Shown: positions 22,648 to 34,555, numbered from the stretch's first letter. The stretch is DNA of 64,000 nt from Rhipicephalus microplus (GCF_043290135.1 NC_134709.1:67883456-67947455); one strand, 5' to 3'. A program made the numbers and translations. The notes: generated from the letters alone by a model not told the origin.

Positions 22648-23154
22648 TTAACGTAGAACAAGGCAGCTTGCTACGAATGTGTACCCTTGAATCTGTACTC
22701 TAGTTGTGCAGGCACCCAGTGGAGTAACGACATGGCCACCAGCTGTCCGAATCTGCGAGTTATGCCATGGTGTGATTACTTTCTTCAGCTGCGTTGTCAG
22801 TTTCCCGCTCAGTATGGAATAGTCTGCGCCGGTGTCCACTAACGCATTAACTACACAACCATCAATTGTTACTGCTATGTCGAGTGAAAGCCGGCTATCC
22901 TTTGCAGCAGCAGGTGATGTCGGACCAGTTTCTGTATTGTTCTGCGTCAATAGGAGGTCTTCAGCGCTTCGACGTTCAGCGACCCCGCCCCCAGAGGTCG
23001 CTTCGGCTAGTTTTCCCGGCGGGGGCAGGGAGATCGTGCGGTAGAATACCGCTGGGGAATTGATGAAAATCGCCTCGGTGATGACGAGCGCGACTAGCGC
23101 CCGGCAGATGGTGGTGCATGCTGCTGGGAGAGGTAGTTTTGGATGTCGCGTGGT
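22648..23154 (-). CDS. pol: Gypsy protease region (pol N-terminus), ends at in-frame stop
   Basis: An aspartic protease that would cleave Gag and Pol. The frame overlaps the gag end and is in the -1 frame, so expression would need ribosomal frameshifting. The active-site motif VDTGADYSIL is present about 75 residues before the end. The frame terminates at TAA (22648-22650), then continues open in the same frame into reverse transcriptase. Protease-like text continues past the stop, so the stop falls inside the domain. No canonical slippery heptamer was found in the overlap; CCAAAAC is the closest. Confidence 0.8.
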   Translation of the reverse strand, partial: TTRHPKLPLPAACTTICRALVALVITEAIFINSPAVFYRTISLPPPGKLAEATSGGGVAERRSAEDLLLTQNNTETGPTSPAAAKDSRLSLDIAVTIDGCVVNALVDTGADYSILSGKLTTQLKKVITPWHNSQIRTAGGHVVTPLGACTTRVQIQGYTFVASCLVLR

Positions 23155-24323
23155 CTATGACCGTAACGGGGTGGCGGCGAGTACGCAGAGAAGCCGCGAA
23201 GCCCAAGACGGCGATATGGGCACTGGCGGTACAAGTGATCAGCTTCTCCGCAGTGAAAGCACAGAGGCCGGCGATCAGGTGTGCGCCAAACATCAGACTT
23301 ACGAGGAGACGTGCGCCGATCGTCGATGTACTGAACTGGTTGCACTGAACGATGGGCGACAGAAGCACCAGGGACAAAGGGCAGGGGCGGTGGCGTGTAC
23401 GTGCCTTCGTAGTACGGTATGTGCTGCGCTGACTGTAGTGAAACAGCAGGAACAGGATGGACGAATAATGGCGGCGTTGCAGCAGGGCGTTTCAAGGCTT
23501 CCGCGTAGGTTGTCTCACGGCGGTATTCAGCAGGAGCTGGCACAGCTGTATCACGAGGCAAGGTGTCCCGGAGGGCCTGGTGCAGCTCATCCTTGATCAC
23601 AGTCGCAATGGAGTTGACTGTAGGATGAGGTGTTACACCAGCCTTTTGTAACTCGTCACGTACTACATCACGGATGAGTTCACGTAGACAGTCGTTGTTG
23701 GTTCTAGTGGCGGTGAAAATGTCGGCAGTAGACATGCCACTGACTCTCCTGTCGTATTGGTTGGATCGCTGCTGCAGCATTTTTTCCATTGTCACGGCCT
23801 CGGACAAGAACTCCGCGACCGTCTTCGGAGGACTTCGCACGAGGCTGGCAAAAAGCTGGTCCTTGACACCACGCATCAAGTGACGCAACTTCTTGTCCTC
23901 AGTCATTCTTGAATCGGCCCGTCGGAAGAGGCGCGTCATGTCTTCGACGTACGCGGTCACAGTTTCGTTTGGCGACTGGACGCGGGCAAGAATAGCTCGT
24001 TCAGCTCTTTCTTGGCGGTCAGTGCTGGCGTATGTCTGCAGAAGTCTACGAGAGAATTCGGGCCACGTCGTCAGCTGCTCCTCCCGATTTTGATACCACG
24101 TGCGAGCCCCGTCTTCGAGATAGAAGTAGACACGACCCAGTTTCGCCGCGTCGTCCCACTGATTCAAGTTGGCTACGCGCTCGAAGTCCGCCAACCAGTC
24201 CTCAACGTCTTCGCGCTCCGTACCATGGAACGTCGGCGGTGCCCGTGGGCTTTCCAACGTATAGCGGTTCGGCGACGTGCTTCCCGTGCCGGTTGCCAAG
24301 GTTTGTACCGAAGTGCGGGTCAT
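23094..24323 (-). CDS. gag: Gypsy Gag (capsid/nucleocapsid)
   Basis: 409 residues from the ATG at 24323; the frame is open about 49 codons further upstream but with no ATG. Gag forms the particle that packages element RNA. The capsid-type region (about residues 30-190) carries FHGTEREDVEDWLADFE and TWYQNREEQLTTWPEF, typical of the retrotransposon gag domain. A single CCHC zinc knuckle (C-FH-C-GEAD-H-LYRQ-C) lies at about residues 355-368, followed by a basic tail. It ends at 23094. The pol frame is open from 23154, so the two overlap by about 60 nt, pol being in the -1 frame. Confidence 0.9.
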   Translation of the reverse strand: MTRTSVQTLATGTGSTSPNRYTLESPRAPPTFHGTEREDVEDWLADFERVANLNQWDDAAKLGRVYFYLEDGARTWYQNREEQLTTWPEFSRRLLQTYASTDRQERAERAILARVQSPNETVTAYVEDMTRLFRRADSRMTEDKKLRHLMRGVKDQLFASLVRSPPKTVAEFLSEAVTMEKMLQQRSNQYDRRVSGMSTADIFTATRTNNDCLRELIRDVVRDELQKAGVTPHPTVNSIATVIKDELHQALRDTLPRDTAVPAPAEYRRETTYAEALKRPAATPPLFVHPVPAVSLQSAQHIPYYEGTYTPPPLPFVPGASVAHRSVQPVQYIDDRRTSPRKSDVWRTPDRRPLCFHCGEADHLYRQCPYRRLGLRGFSAYSPPPRYGHRPRDIQNYLSQQHAPPSAGR

Positions 24324-24493
24324 GTTTGTTGACGTGGTGGGAGCAGTATCGTTGACTTCCGGAGGCAATCCCCTGATTCGGCGGCTGGTCCGATGCACGG
24401 GAGTGTTGACTGGCACTGGACTCGTATTACGGCTTCCTGGGGGGGGGGGGGGTCTGCAGCATCCGTGAGGCTACCCAGCACCTTCCACAAGTT

Positions 24494-24661
24494 TGTCACG
24501 ATGAGTCACAAGTACTGGGGGGATTTATTGAACAACCGGGTGGCTAGCTCTAGGACGATGCGTCAGTCGGGGCTGGCTCTCGAGCAGAGAAGAACGCGAT
24601 CTTCTTTTTTCCTCCAGATTTAGAGCCGCTCTTGCTGCCAACCCACTACGTGCTGGCGGCA
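24494..24661 (-). repeat. 5' LTR of gypsy element
   Basis: 168 bp; in element orientation begins TGCCGCCAGCACG and ends CATCGTGACA. By eye it matches the 3' LTR at every position. A candidate primer-binding site (TGGAAGGTGCTGG) lies about six bases inside the element, but I cannot assign the tRNA. Confidence 0.95.
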
Positions 24662-25102
24662 ATATTCATGTTGTCACATGACACGCATCTCATGATTATC
24701 ATGTTTGCACCAGTCACATACTTTCGTCATCCATTCACGTACTGTAATACCAAACTTGGTATATGTGACGCTAGCAAAACGGCCGCGAGCGCATCATGAG
24801 CTTGGCATGTAGTCATGTTTTTACATGACATGCATGTCATGATTTTCAAGTTAGGGTTTGTCACTTGTGTTCGCCATGCAATCATGCCATACCATGCCAG
24901 TTTTGCAACATGTCATGTAAACGAAAGCACCGCAAAAGCTTCAGGACCATGAACTGTAAATGATGGCATTCATGACATGCATATCATGATTTTCATGTTA
25001 TGACTAGTCAAAAATGTTTTCACGCAGTCATTTTATGCCATACCAAGTTTGGTATTGATACCATTATCGAAATGTCCAGGAGAGCTAGAAGTCATAGGCG
25101 GC

Positions 25103-25475
<373 letters not shown>

Positions 25476-25760
25476 GCCAAAGATGATTACAATACGCAAA
25501 GAAATGGTTCGCATTCAAAATAATATTAGCATGATGTCCTAACGTGTTGCTAAAAATATTACAACACAGTCCCCTTCCCTCGTCTGCAACGCACAACATC
25601 GATTCACAAGGTATGTGGAATCTGCCTAACTTTTTACGAATGCTGTTCAAATAATCAGCATTAGAGGCAAAATATACAAGGAAGTAAACGTGGGAAGAAT
25701 GGAGGAGAATATATATTTTCTTAACTACTGAAAAAAAAATAACTGAAAAACAACAAAAAC

Positions 25761-25797
25761 AACGTCGCCGAAGTTCGCTAAGAAATGCTTCGCATTT
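25761..25797 (+). repeat. Solo terminal module
   Basis: CGTCGCCGAAGTTCGCTAAG then AAATGC-TTC-GCATTT: a clean copy of the closing module of the composite elements, about 240 bp after the degenerate one at 25476-25518 and without an adjacent microsatellite. Confidence 0.75.
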
Positions 25798-25970
25798 AAA
25801 AACTTACACCGTCTTCCACTAAAGAGAATCATAAGTTGCATGAGAAGCAGCGCATGTGTCGACCTAATGTTCCGTTCATCGCGGGCACCTTGCCCGATGT
25901 TACCTTGCACCTGAAATTGGAGCATGAATTCGCTGTGGTGTCTGGTTCTGTTACTTGCCTCGAACTCTTG

Positions 25971-26208
25971 GCCACACCGCGGTGGTCTAGTGGCTAAGGT
26001 ACTCGGCTGGTGACCCGCAGGGCGCGGGTTCGAATCCCGGCTGCGGCGGCTGCATTTTCGATGGAGGCGGAAATGTAGGCCCGTGTGCTCAGATTTGGGT
26101 GCACGTTAAAGAACCCCAGGTGGTCTAAATTTCCGGAGCCCTCCACCACGGCGTCTCTCATAATCATATAGTGGTTTTGGGACGTTCAACCCCACATATC
26201 AATCAATC
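25971..26208 (+). mobile_element. Ruka-type SINE, full length, with 14-bp duplication
   Basis: The best preserved copy: tRNA-like head with A box (TGGTCTAGTGG) and B box (GGTTCGAATCCC), a conserved body (GGAGGCGGAAATG, GTGCACGTTAAAGAACCCC, CCGGAGCCCTCC) and an AATCAATC tail. It is flanked by an exact GCCTCGAACTCTTG repeat (25957-25970 and 26209-26222), the signature of LINE-driven insertion. It has no coding capacity and would be transcribed by RNA polymerase III. Confidence 0.95.
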
Positions 26209-26222
26209 GCCTCGAACTCTTG

Positions 26223-27954
26223 TTGGAGCACACTACGCGGTTTCATTGTCCGGTCACGCCGGAACAAGTGGGTTCATAGCGCGTCTGCGGAATCTCGTTC
26301 CTCGACGCCATCACCTGATGGCTGAGAGAGTGTAAGGGGAAGAGACCACAGCGTCTTACCCAGCCCGTTACACAGGTCGGAACGCGCCTGCGCACGAGCG
26401 CGTTCTGGCAGTGTTTGGGCCAGCTGTTGTACACGCGCAGTAAAGGTGGTCACGTCGCACACCGGATTGAACTGCGCCATAATCTGCTTTGCATCTAAAA
26501 CTTCCGGGTCCGAATGAGGATTGAAACAACGCTGCTTGCTTGACGAGCGGGCATTCTCCCACGCACAGTTAAAATAACATCGTCTGCATGGGAAGGAAGT
26601 GAAAATAACGTTCATTTTTTTTACAAACTTCGCGTCGGGTATGCAGGCTTTACATTCATTTTCATTAGGGTATATAGACCTCATGCACACTTCATCACCT
26701 GGGAATATAGATGCGACCTACACATAGATGTGCTCTACACATAACAAAGTGCCACCTGCAGTTGCACAGGATGTACAGTACCTATTACCAGAATGCGCTG
26801 CCCACGGGAGTCGCTTCTCATCAACGTCATCCCTACGTACAAGCCTTGTTGTGATCTTCTATACTGTGGCCACGACACAAAAAAAAACTTGGTTACTTAA
26901 GTGCATGTTTACTACAATTATTATTGTTGCTAAATATGCTAGCCTTGCTAAGTGAAACATTCTAATATAATGCTATCACATTCATTGCTTCGCCCTTTTG
27001 GTGAAACTGTGTCATTTTTTTGTATTTCTAACGTTTCTCCGGACTAATATATGCACTAAAACACCTTACATAAAGCGTCACATAGCATGTATGCTAATGC
27101 TTGTAAGTTAAAAATTAATTCATGAGCATTACTTGCACTATCTTTCGTTGTTTTTACTGATGGCACGTTTGGTGCCTCGATTAATTCACAAGAACTGAAA
27201 TACCACGGTTTTTGTAGAGCTGACATAGCTAATTAATGCTTCGAACTGCCTGTGCAGGCTCGCGTTTCTATTCACCCGGCACTTTCTCGAAACGTCCTAG
27301 AATTTAGAATGCTTGCAGCTTATTGCATCTCGAGGCACTTTCAATAAACTCTTGAGTAGAAAGCCCACGATGTCCACATTTGCATAAACGTTAACCAGAA
27401 AACGTTCCTGCAAAGCAAACACCAGCCCAACCTGTCTGTTAGACTCACTTATTCTCTCCTTAGAGAGCTGCACTCCTTCTATGGCGGGACTCTTTCTCTC
27501 CTGTCCTAAAAACGGATAAAAGGTGCGTTCTTCATTATTACGTACAGGAGTGTTCTGCAAGCTAGCAATTGTACAACCGTTTTCTCAGCTAATGACGTTT
27601 GCGTCGAGCTTCGTGTTTGTCGCAATAAGCACGCGTGAAGTTGCGTTTAGCTTTTGTTTGTTTTTCTTTGCCTAACGTTTATTATCACTACTATGTTTTG
27701 TTTAGACAAACGTAACTTAGTTTCGAATGAACGCCCTTAAATGCTCCAGCTCAACCAGCCGCATAGCCAGAATTTTTTTTTTCGGGGAGGGGGGGAAGTA
27801 CCTTTTTAATTTTGAAGAGGGAACCTCCTCGAAATGGTCATTTTACACTATCTATTCCACGGGCAAAAATTTTCCCGGGGGCGTGGTCGGTTTCTCCCTG
27901 GATACACCCCTCAGCTTACCTATCCAACCTGGCTACGTTGAGACAACAAAAAAT
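26223..27954. other. No gene recognised
   Basis: ORFs up to 138 codons on the minus strand (26274-26690), none with a recognisable domain. A short repeat (26970-27020) is shared with 9282-9330. 27765-27810 has a G-rich run. Confidence 0.35.
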
Positions 27955-28233
27955 ATACAGCATATTCACGGGGTGAATGATGATGAGTGGGCGAAGCTCC
28001 TGAGGCGAAATCATCGGTAAAACCGTGGCTGTTCAGTAAAAGTTCAACCACTACATCATCAAGAAAGACATGAGAACACTGTGTGTGTAAATGTACTGCA
28101 GGGTCCTCGCGCTGTTGCCGTGAAGCTTGGGCCTCTCGTTCTCGAACGCTGGGATCTTGGCGGCGGCATCGCGCAGCATCACGGAGTGCTTCTGCCTCGC
28201 GGTCTCGCACATCGGGATTCTGTCTGCAAGCAT
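27955..28233 (-). pseudogene. Repeat-derived reading frame with REAEA-type peptide repeats
   Basis: On the minus strand the frame reads imperfect repeats of about 13-18 residues of the type DREAEALRDAARCRRQDPS / VREREAQASRQQREDPA. It then runs into a segment (27955-28000, ATGATGAGTGGGCGAAG) shared in inverted form with 3328-3370. Peptides of this style recur across tick repeat DNA from memory. I treat it as part of a dispersed repeat, not as a gene. Confidence 0.4.
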
Positions 28234-28515
28234 GCGCTGCCGCCGCTCCGCGGCATTATCTATCGGGCAACTCTGAGCGCGCGCCCACAGCGAACGGATT
28301 TTATTATAACGCTGCCCGCCATCTAGTAAACAATCGAAGAACTAAGCTGCCGCCGCCTTGCGTGCTCGCCGCTCTGCGATGTTATCCATCGGGCAACTCC
28401 GAGCCCACGCCAACAGTGAACGGATTTTATTACAACGCTCCCCGCCATCTAGTAAACAATCAAAAAAATAAACTTGAGGTAGCCACGCCATCTAGTAAAC
28501 AATGCAAGAACTTAA
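28226..28515 (+). repeat. Tandem duplication of a ~115-125-bp unit
   Basis: Two units (about 28226-28343 and 28344-28469) share TATCGGGCAACTC-like text, GAACGGATTTTATTA and CGCCATCTAGTAAACAATC. A third partial unit (CGCCATCTAGTAAACAAT) follows at about 28486-28503. Confidence 0.8.
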
Positions 28516-29449
28516 CAACAGGTGGCTATATACATACGCCGAGAATGGACAGACCCACGCCTTAAGGAACTTCGCCACTAAAAATGTATTTTCGCTGTAA
28601 AGCACACTTTGCGCAATGCACCACTTTGGTCAGGAGAAGCCCGTTGTAGTTAGTCGGTGAGAGGGCGCGGATTTCACAATTACGCGTGACTCGACTAAGA
28701 GAAGCTGCCGCGTTTCGCTCTAAAAAATAGTCTTGGATGTAGCTTTGGCGCCTACTTAGCGTGTGCTTTTGGCGAAGAAATGGGAAAGGTGGGCGGTGGA
28801 AGCTTATCGCAAGTGCGAATTAATGCGCTGCCACGTGTACTGGTAGGTGGAAAAACCAGAAACGGGAACAGACTCGGTAAAACCATGGGTGAGTTAGTAA
28901 ACGAAGCGTAAGGTAGAAGTGAAGTGAAGATTACTTGGGATTTAGTTAATCTGGAAGACGAATACCCTGTGCTCATCACTCCCCATAGTGTCACACAATG
29001 CTGAACAACGCATGCTGTTATCTCTATCGGTGTCTTTCGGTCTGTCTATCCTTACTCTCTTGGTTTAATTCGTTTTAACTAGGGCTACCCTATTACGATG
29101 TGTCTACCTTGTCGTTGTACTTTCTTATACTATTCTGAGACAACCGATGTGATGTCAAAACCGGGAGAGAAGTTCAAGTTAATTCCACTGCTTTAATGAT
29201 TTGACGGCTATGGTTAGGACCACATTGTGGGCAACGGTGGAGCGAGCGCACCGGCTAGAAGAAGAATAAAAAAGAAGTTTGTCGCTAATTTTGTGTTGCG
29301 GAATCGTATCGAAGTGAAACGCAGTTGTCAAGATTCGATTATATTTACAGCGATGTACTTGCTCGGAGGGCATATAGTGCACTCCTTGCGTGCCCACCAC
29401 ATTGAACTGACCGAGTGATTTTATACGCGCCGTCTTCATGCAGCGCTAA
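28516..29449. other. No gene recognised
   Basis: No identifiable coding sequence or repeat. Confidence 0.35.
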
Positions 29450-29646
29450 TAATGCTCAGCTCTTAGCTCAAAGGTCTCGGGTTCGACCCCGACCGTGGCG
29501 CTCATATTTCTATAGAGGCGAATTGCTAGAGACCCATGTAATGTGCGGTGTCATTGCACGTTCAAGAACGCGAGATGGTCTAACTTTCCGGAGACCACCA
29601 CTACGGCGTTCTTCATAATCACAGTGGCGTTCTGGGACGTCGACGT
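29450..29646 (+). mobile_element. Diverged Ruka-related SINE
   Basis: B box GGTTCGACCCC near 29479, then a body clearly related to but diverged from the other copies (CATTGCACGTTCAAGAACGC, CTTTCCGGAGACCACCACTA, TTCTGGGACGTCGACG). Probably an older subfamily. It abuts a LINE 3' end at 29650. Confidence 0.7.
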
Positions 29647-29649
29647 GAA

Positions 29650-30165
29650 ACTTCGCTTCTCTATCACCTTCGGCTGAGAGTTGCTTTCACGAAAGCTTAT
29701 ACCACGTTAATCGAATTGACTGACAGTGCGGCATGCGATGTTTGCGGCACCGATGCAAATGTCGAACACCTGCTGTGCCGCTGTCCTCGATTCGCCTCAG
29801 ACAGACAAGTACTTGCCAACGCAATGCGGCGACTGGATGATCGGCCTCTTTCTGTGCAGGTGTCATTACAGCAACGTTCACATGCCTCCACAGACCACAA
29901 GGCAGTGAAAGCCCTGCTGTGTTTTCTGAGAAAGACGGGCTTGTGTGAACGCCTCTGACATGCGGTGGAGTTCTACTCGCTGCAGTGAAATTACTGTCAG
30001 TCTCTCATTTTTTTCTTTTCCCTCTGTTCCCTCTTTCTCATCTTTTTTGTCCCCTTCCCCGATCCTGCACTGTAGGGTAGCCAACAGGATGTTTTTTTTT
30101 TGTTAACCTACCTGCCTTATCCCTTTTGTTGCTTCCTTGGGACGTAAAACCTCAAACAACATTAT
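29650..30165 (+). pseudogene. I-group LINE 3' end (C-terminal zinc finger and 3' UTR)
   Basis: The frame from about 29650 to the stop at 29956-29958 reads LRLRVAFTKAY, then C-x2-C and H-x4-C positions (CDVCGTDANVEHLLCRC) and ends FLRKTGLCERL. This is the C-terminal tail typical of RNase H-bearing LINEs. A pyrimidine-rich 3' UTR follows with GTAGGGTAGCCAACAGGATG and CTACCTGCCTTATCC. The copy is heavily 5' truncated. Confidence 0.75.
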
Positions 30166-30990
30166 TTTAGTTTTTTTTAAAGCGAACCTTTAGAGCTGCA
30201 GATAAAATGTCGAATGTGCTCGCAAAAAAAAAAAAAACACTGTGTCGTCGCAATCAATAGCCAAGTCGCATTTACGCCCCACCTGGACATACCCTCACCT
30301 AGCTACGCATGCGCCGTGAGCTACGCCCACCACTGCCGCGCCGAGCTCCTCAGCTTAGCGCTAGCCTATCATGAGTTAGAAAGGCCGATGCTTACCGGGG
30401 GACGCTGCTTCCAGGTTTGCACGTTGGTTGTGGCGCTAGAGCTTAGACAATCTGGCATTCTCTGTGAGAGGCTGTTATTCTTGTTTAATTGTATTAGAAA
30501 CTATCTACACTACAGTCAATTTCAGCGCTCGTATAGGCTCACGTAAACACAAGGTTGCTATTGCAATGGTGCAGCTGGGATTTTTTGTTAAGTGAAATCT
30601 TTAGGCCAGTTTTGCAGCTTCGCTGTTGCCTCGTGGGTACTGTTACTGCAAAGCACGGGCGTGCATAGTGTTATCACTAAGAAAGGGGGAGTTTAAACGA
30701 AGCACCCCATTCTCCATGTTGGTCATGTTACAAAGAGATAGCTTCGCAAGGGAGGCAAAATCTAAAAAAAATCTAGAATTGCTTTTCTAAAATATCTGGC
30801 TTTGGTTGCGGGCTTTCTAAAGGTGAAAAGTAGGCTAGTATTCATCTCAATTGATTAGTAGGTCAACATTACCCGAAGAAAACACAATGGTCATCACTCG
30901 GTCCTATAAACAATGATGGTGCGTGTGCTACGGAGCAAAAGTGTTCTACACACTTATCACCCTCTTATGATTATGAGGCAGAGCCGATGA
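30166..30990. other. No gene recognised
   Basis: A 110-codon ORF (30214-30546, plus) has no recognisable features. No repeat identified. Confidence 0.35.
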
Positions 30991-31300
30991 TTTATTTATT
31001 TATTTACTTCACAATGCTGCAAGCACTTCTCGGGTTCAAGCAGGAGTGGGTTGATGAAACCATCTATACAGAGCAATACCATCTATACATAACAATAGAT
31101 GTGATCACATACAAATTACAAGAATTAACCCTTTAGTATGTAGTAAAAGAGGTGTTCATATAAGCAGCAAACAATAATATAATAATTATGCAGGTTGAAA
31201 GGGTAGCATTTGATATCAACTATGAGGTACCATCAGATCAGGAATTTCTTGAAATCAAATCATGTGTGCAATCCTGGAGTGCAGCTTTATTGCAGTCTGT
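30991..31300 (-). mobile_element. Possible LINE 3' UTR with (AAAT)n tail
   Basis: On the minus strand the sequence runs into AAGTAAATAAATAAATAAA at its end, as CR1/L2-type LINE copies do. No coding part remains, so the call rests on the tail. Confidence 0.35.
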
Positions 31301-31716
31301 GGTTTGAACACATCTGAACCGCAACACTGAAGAATATTTTATCGTTGTGTATCATAAAAATAAGCAGCAAAAAGCACCAGCGGAAGCTCCAGCCCACGTA
31401 CTATACATATGCCTCAGAAGTGGAGAAGAAAAAAGAAGAAAGCGAAACGAGACGTGCATCTGGTTTGAATCCTACAATAGGGGAAGAGTTTTAGTAATTG
31501 AAGAGTTTACAGGCCGAAAAAAGTGTACAAATAACAAATCTGCATGTCTTTAAACAACACACCAGCGTTCCACGTATGTCGCAACACATATTTGTTCGAG
31601 TTGTGACAACTAAATAGTTGTGGATGCAACACTTCAGATGTGGCACGTTCGACTCTATGTATTGGAATTTGTGTAGGCTTCTTACTAATCACTACAGACC
31701 GTATTTTTAGGCATTA

Positions 31717-31905
31717 CGTGGGATTGAATCCTGGCTGTGGCGGCTGCATTTCTGATTGAGGCAGAAATGTTGTAGGCCCGTGTGCTGAGATTTGGGTGCA
31801 CGTTAAAGAACCCCAGGTGGTCGAAATTTCCGGAGCCCTCCACTACGGCGTCTCTCATAATCATATGGTGGTTTTGGGACGTTAAACTCCGCATAATAAT
31901 AAATG
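31717..31905 (+). mobile_element. Ruka-type SINE, 5'-truncated, with duplication
   Basis: Begins within the B-box region (GGGATTGAATCC) and runs through the full body. It is flanked by TTTAGGCATTA at 31706-31716 and 31906-31916. Confidence 0.9.
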
Positions 31906-31916
31906 TTTAGGCATTA

Positions 31917-32561
31917 AAATTGTGTTTTAGGCGCCTAAAATATGCAAGCATAACAATGGGTAAGGCACTCAAGATTAGTGGTCAAAACATGTCTCGGGTT
32001 GTCGTACTCATTTTTATAAGCACGAGGATTGCAGAACCATTGCGCTGCGCCTTCAAGAGCAGATCATGATAGCGTAATCTGGCCTCGGGCGCATCACCTC
32101 TTGGACTGCCAGTCTGCTTCGGTTTTCGGTGCATGCCTTAGCAGTGTCGTAAGCGAAGGAACGATTGTGCGCGTAGCATTAGCCTTTTCATATCATCATT
32201 TAATGCCTCCTACAATAAGATTTCTCTAGTGCCAAGCACGCTATAATTATACATTTTGCGATTCAGTGAATAGCTCCCTAGGTGTCAGTAGAGCAACGCT
32301 TGAACCTACGCAGCTGTTACCTTTGTTAATGGTTCTGCTTATGATGATCAATAAATATATTTGAGAGCTGTGTAATGTGTGGCTCCTGTAGTGTTTGATG
32401 CCTGGCATGACTATACGCCTCTGTCATGATGCTTTAAGCAGAATCATTTCACTATGAAGCAGTCGCGCATGCTACCACACGCACCACTTTCATTTCTTAT
32501 TTTGTGCCACTAGCCTATTGCACGTGAAGATAATGCCTTACGCAAACCATTTTAGAACGTT
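31917..32561. other. No gene recognised
   Basis: Nothing identifiable. Confidence 0.35.
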
Positions 32562-32568
32562 TCAGAGC

Positions 32569-32572
<4 letters not shown>

Positions 32573-32599
<27 letters not shown>

Positions 32600-32844
32600 G
32601 AATGATATATGGGTTTTAACGTCCCAAAACCACCATATAATAATGAGAGACGTTGTACTGGAGGGCTCCGGAAATTTCGCCCACCTGGGGTTCTTTAACG
32701 TGCACCCAAATCTGAGCACACGGGCCTACAGCATTTTCACCTCCACTGAAATTGCAGCCGCTGCAGCCGGTATTCAATCCTGCGATCTGCGGGTCAGTAT
32801 ATAGCCGAGTACCTTATCCTCTCGACCACTGTGGCGGGGCCGTC
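32573..32844 (-). mobile_element. Ruka-type SINE, full length, minus strand
   Basis: Tail of repeated ATTG units (32571-32597), full body and tRNA-like head ending at the CCACTGTGGCGGGG equivalent. It is flanked by TCAGAGCATTG at 32562-32572 and 32845-32855. Confidence 0.95.
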
Positions 32845-33204
32845 TCAGAGCATTGCAGATTAATTTAAAGCCATCTGTCAGGCTTGAGCACGCATACACA
32901 AATACTTTCTGCAGAAAAATGAACAGGTACACTAACACACACTTCGTTGTAATCTTCTCTTCGTTATATATAAATTATATGTCTAACAAAATCATACTTG
33001 ACATGGTATACGTACTTTTATGTATTTGATGTATTGTATACATACAATCCGTTGTTTGCATGGAACAATGCTGCAAGATACTGCAAATGACTTATCACAA
33101 ATATGTTTCTTTCTTATATTTTGTTTTGATTTTTTTTCTTTTGTTCTTGTATGATTGAAGTGTACTTATAAAATATCTGCTTTGTTAACACAATCTGTTC
33201 CTTT

Positions 33205-33315
33205 AAATGCATATTTATTTAGACCCCCTACTAGCCAGTGGCTATGGGTCTAACCAGTGTTGTGTATTTTCATGTGATAAGAGAACTTGAAATAAAATAA
33301 AATGAAAAAAAATGA
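33205..33315 (+). mobile_element. Possible LINE 3' end
   Basis: GACCCCCTACTAGCCAGTGG followed by an A-rich AATAAAATAAAAT tail looks like a CR1-type 3' terminus on the plus strand. There is no coding support. Confidence 0.3.
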
Positions 33316-33319
33316 AATA

Positions 33320-34555
33320 GCTCAGATATTCACCAACAAACAAGGCCACAAGTGATAACGGTCGAATGTGTGCAGTCGCATGGATGTATAAATACCAACA
33401 CGCCTTTCCGCCGATCAGAAGAGTGACGGCCGACTATCTGTCGCCGCATCAGTGCCAGCGTGAAATTCTTCAGGCTGATTTTCGGTTTCCTGGCCACAAG
33501 TTCGGCCAAAAGAAAGAGTTCACTCTTTTACACGCCGCCTGTTGCCTTTTTCAACGTCACGACCGCGTGGCAATATAGCTTTCTTTTGTTTTCAAAGCAC
33601 TTCCAACGAATATCACGGCTTTGTGGTAGAACACTTGCTTGCCACGGAGATAGTCTGACACAACGCCCTCTACAATATCTTCAGGCCTGCTCACTACTAC
33701 GGGTATAGCCTCTTACGTCACTTTTTTTTGAGCCTCCTCTCCTACGTAAAGATGCTTCCACCGTTCGAGACAGCAGGATGGCTAAGCCGTACGAAATTTA
33801 TCATGGCGTTCTGGTGTTTTTTTTTTCGGCAACTGCATGAAGACCGTGTTTTTTTGCGCCTGTGAAATGAGACTGTGATGTCCTCCTTTCAATCAATGTT
33901 CGTGTAGTGTACACTTGCAAGCTCTCCCAGTGGGGTTGTTCTGCGGGCCGAACTGTCACCGGTATTTAAATGTGACAAAGTTTCGAGAGTTTTACTTCCC
34001 AAAGGATGACCAAAGAGCGAGTACCGTTCATTGGGGACACATCCATATGCGTGTGTTCTCTCCGTAAATCGATGGTATGTGTGTGTCTATGCTACTCGCT
34101 CTTGGGCTGTTTTAAAAGCACCGCCTGTAAAACACGTTCGGTTCTTTCTGTGAAACGGCGTATGCTCTTCTGGCTTTCTGGAGTAAGCCGTGACATATGC
34201 TTGTGCTAGTCACCACAATAACGTTGCGTCCCGACAGGGTGCTAGGAACTGAGTATAGATTACATGTTTTGGACGAGCGCGCCTTGCCGAGACGCCCTGT
34301 AGTTGGCTGCGAAACGAAGTCCGCTCACCTTCCTGCTCCAGCCAACCGACTTCACGAATGGTACGAGAGATGAGCTGTACGTTCCCGTGATCGCACCTCG
34401 AACTCGTCAAAACAAATAAACAAGCGTGGCAATCGGGTCTGAAAACGGGCGTTTTTCCTTCATGGTCGGTAAACACTTTGCACATACACCGGAAACGTGT
34501 AACAACTTGGCTGAGTAAAGGAAAGGAGGGATGTTGCGTGGCGTCATGCGTCTTT
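33320..34555. other. No gene recognised
   Basis: Several ORFs of 60-90 codons without recognisable content. Confidence 0.35.

Larger units (their letters stand above)
19063..24661 (-). mobile_element. Ty3/gypsy LTR retrotransposon, recent insertion
   Basis: A 5599-bp element on the minus strand, bounded by two 168-bp LTRs that read identically and start TG and end CA in element orientation. It is flanked by the 4-bp repeat ATAT (19059-19062 and 24662-24665). Internal order is gag, protease, RT, RNase H and integrase, the Ty3/gypsy order. There is no envelope-sized ORF between integrase and the 3' LTR (about 230 bp). The identical LTRs indicate a young insertion. One in-frame stop splits pol (see separate entry). 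Confidence 0.95.
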
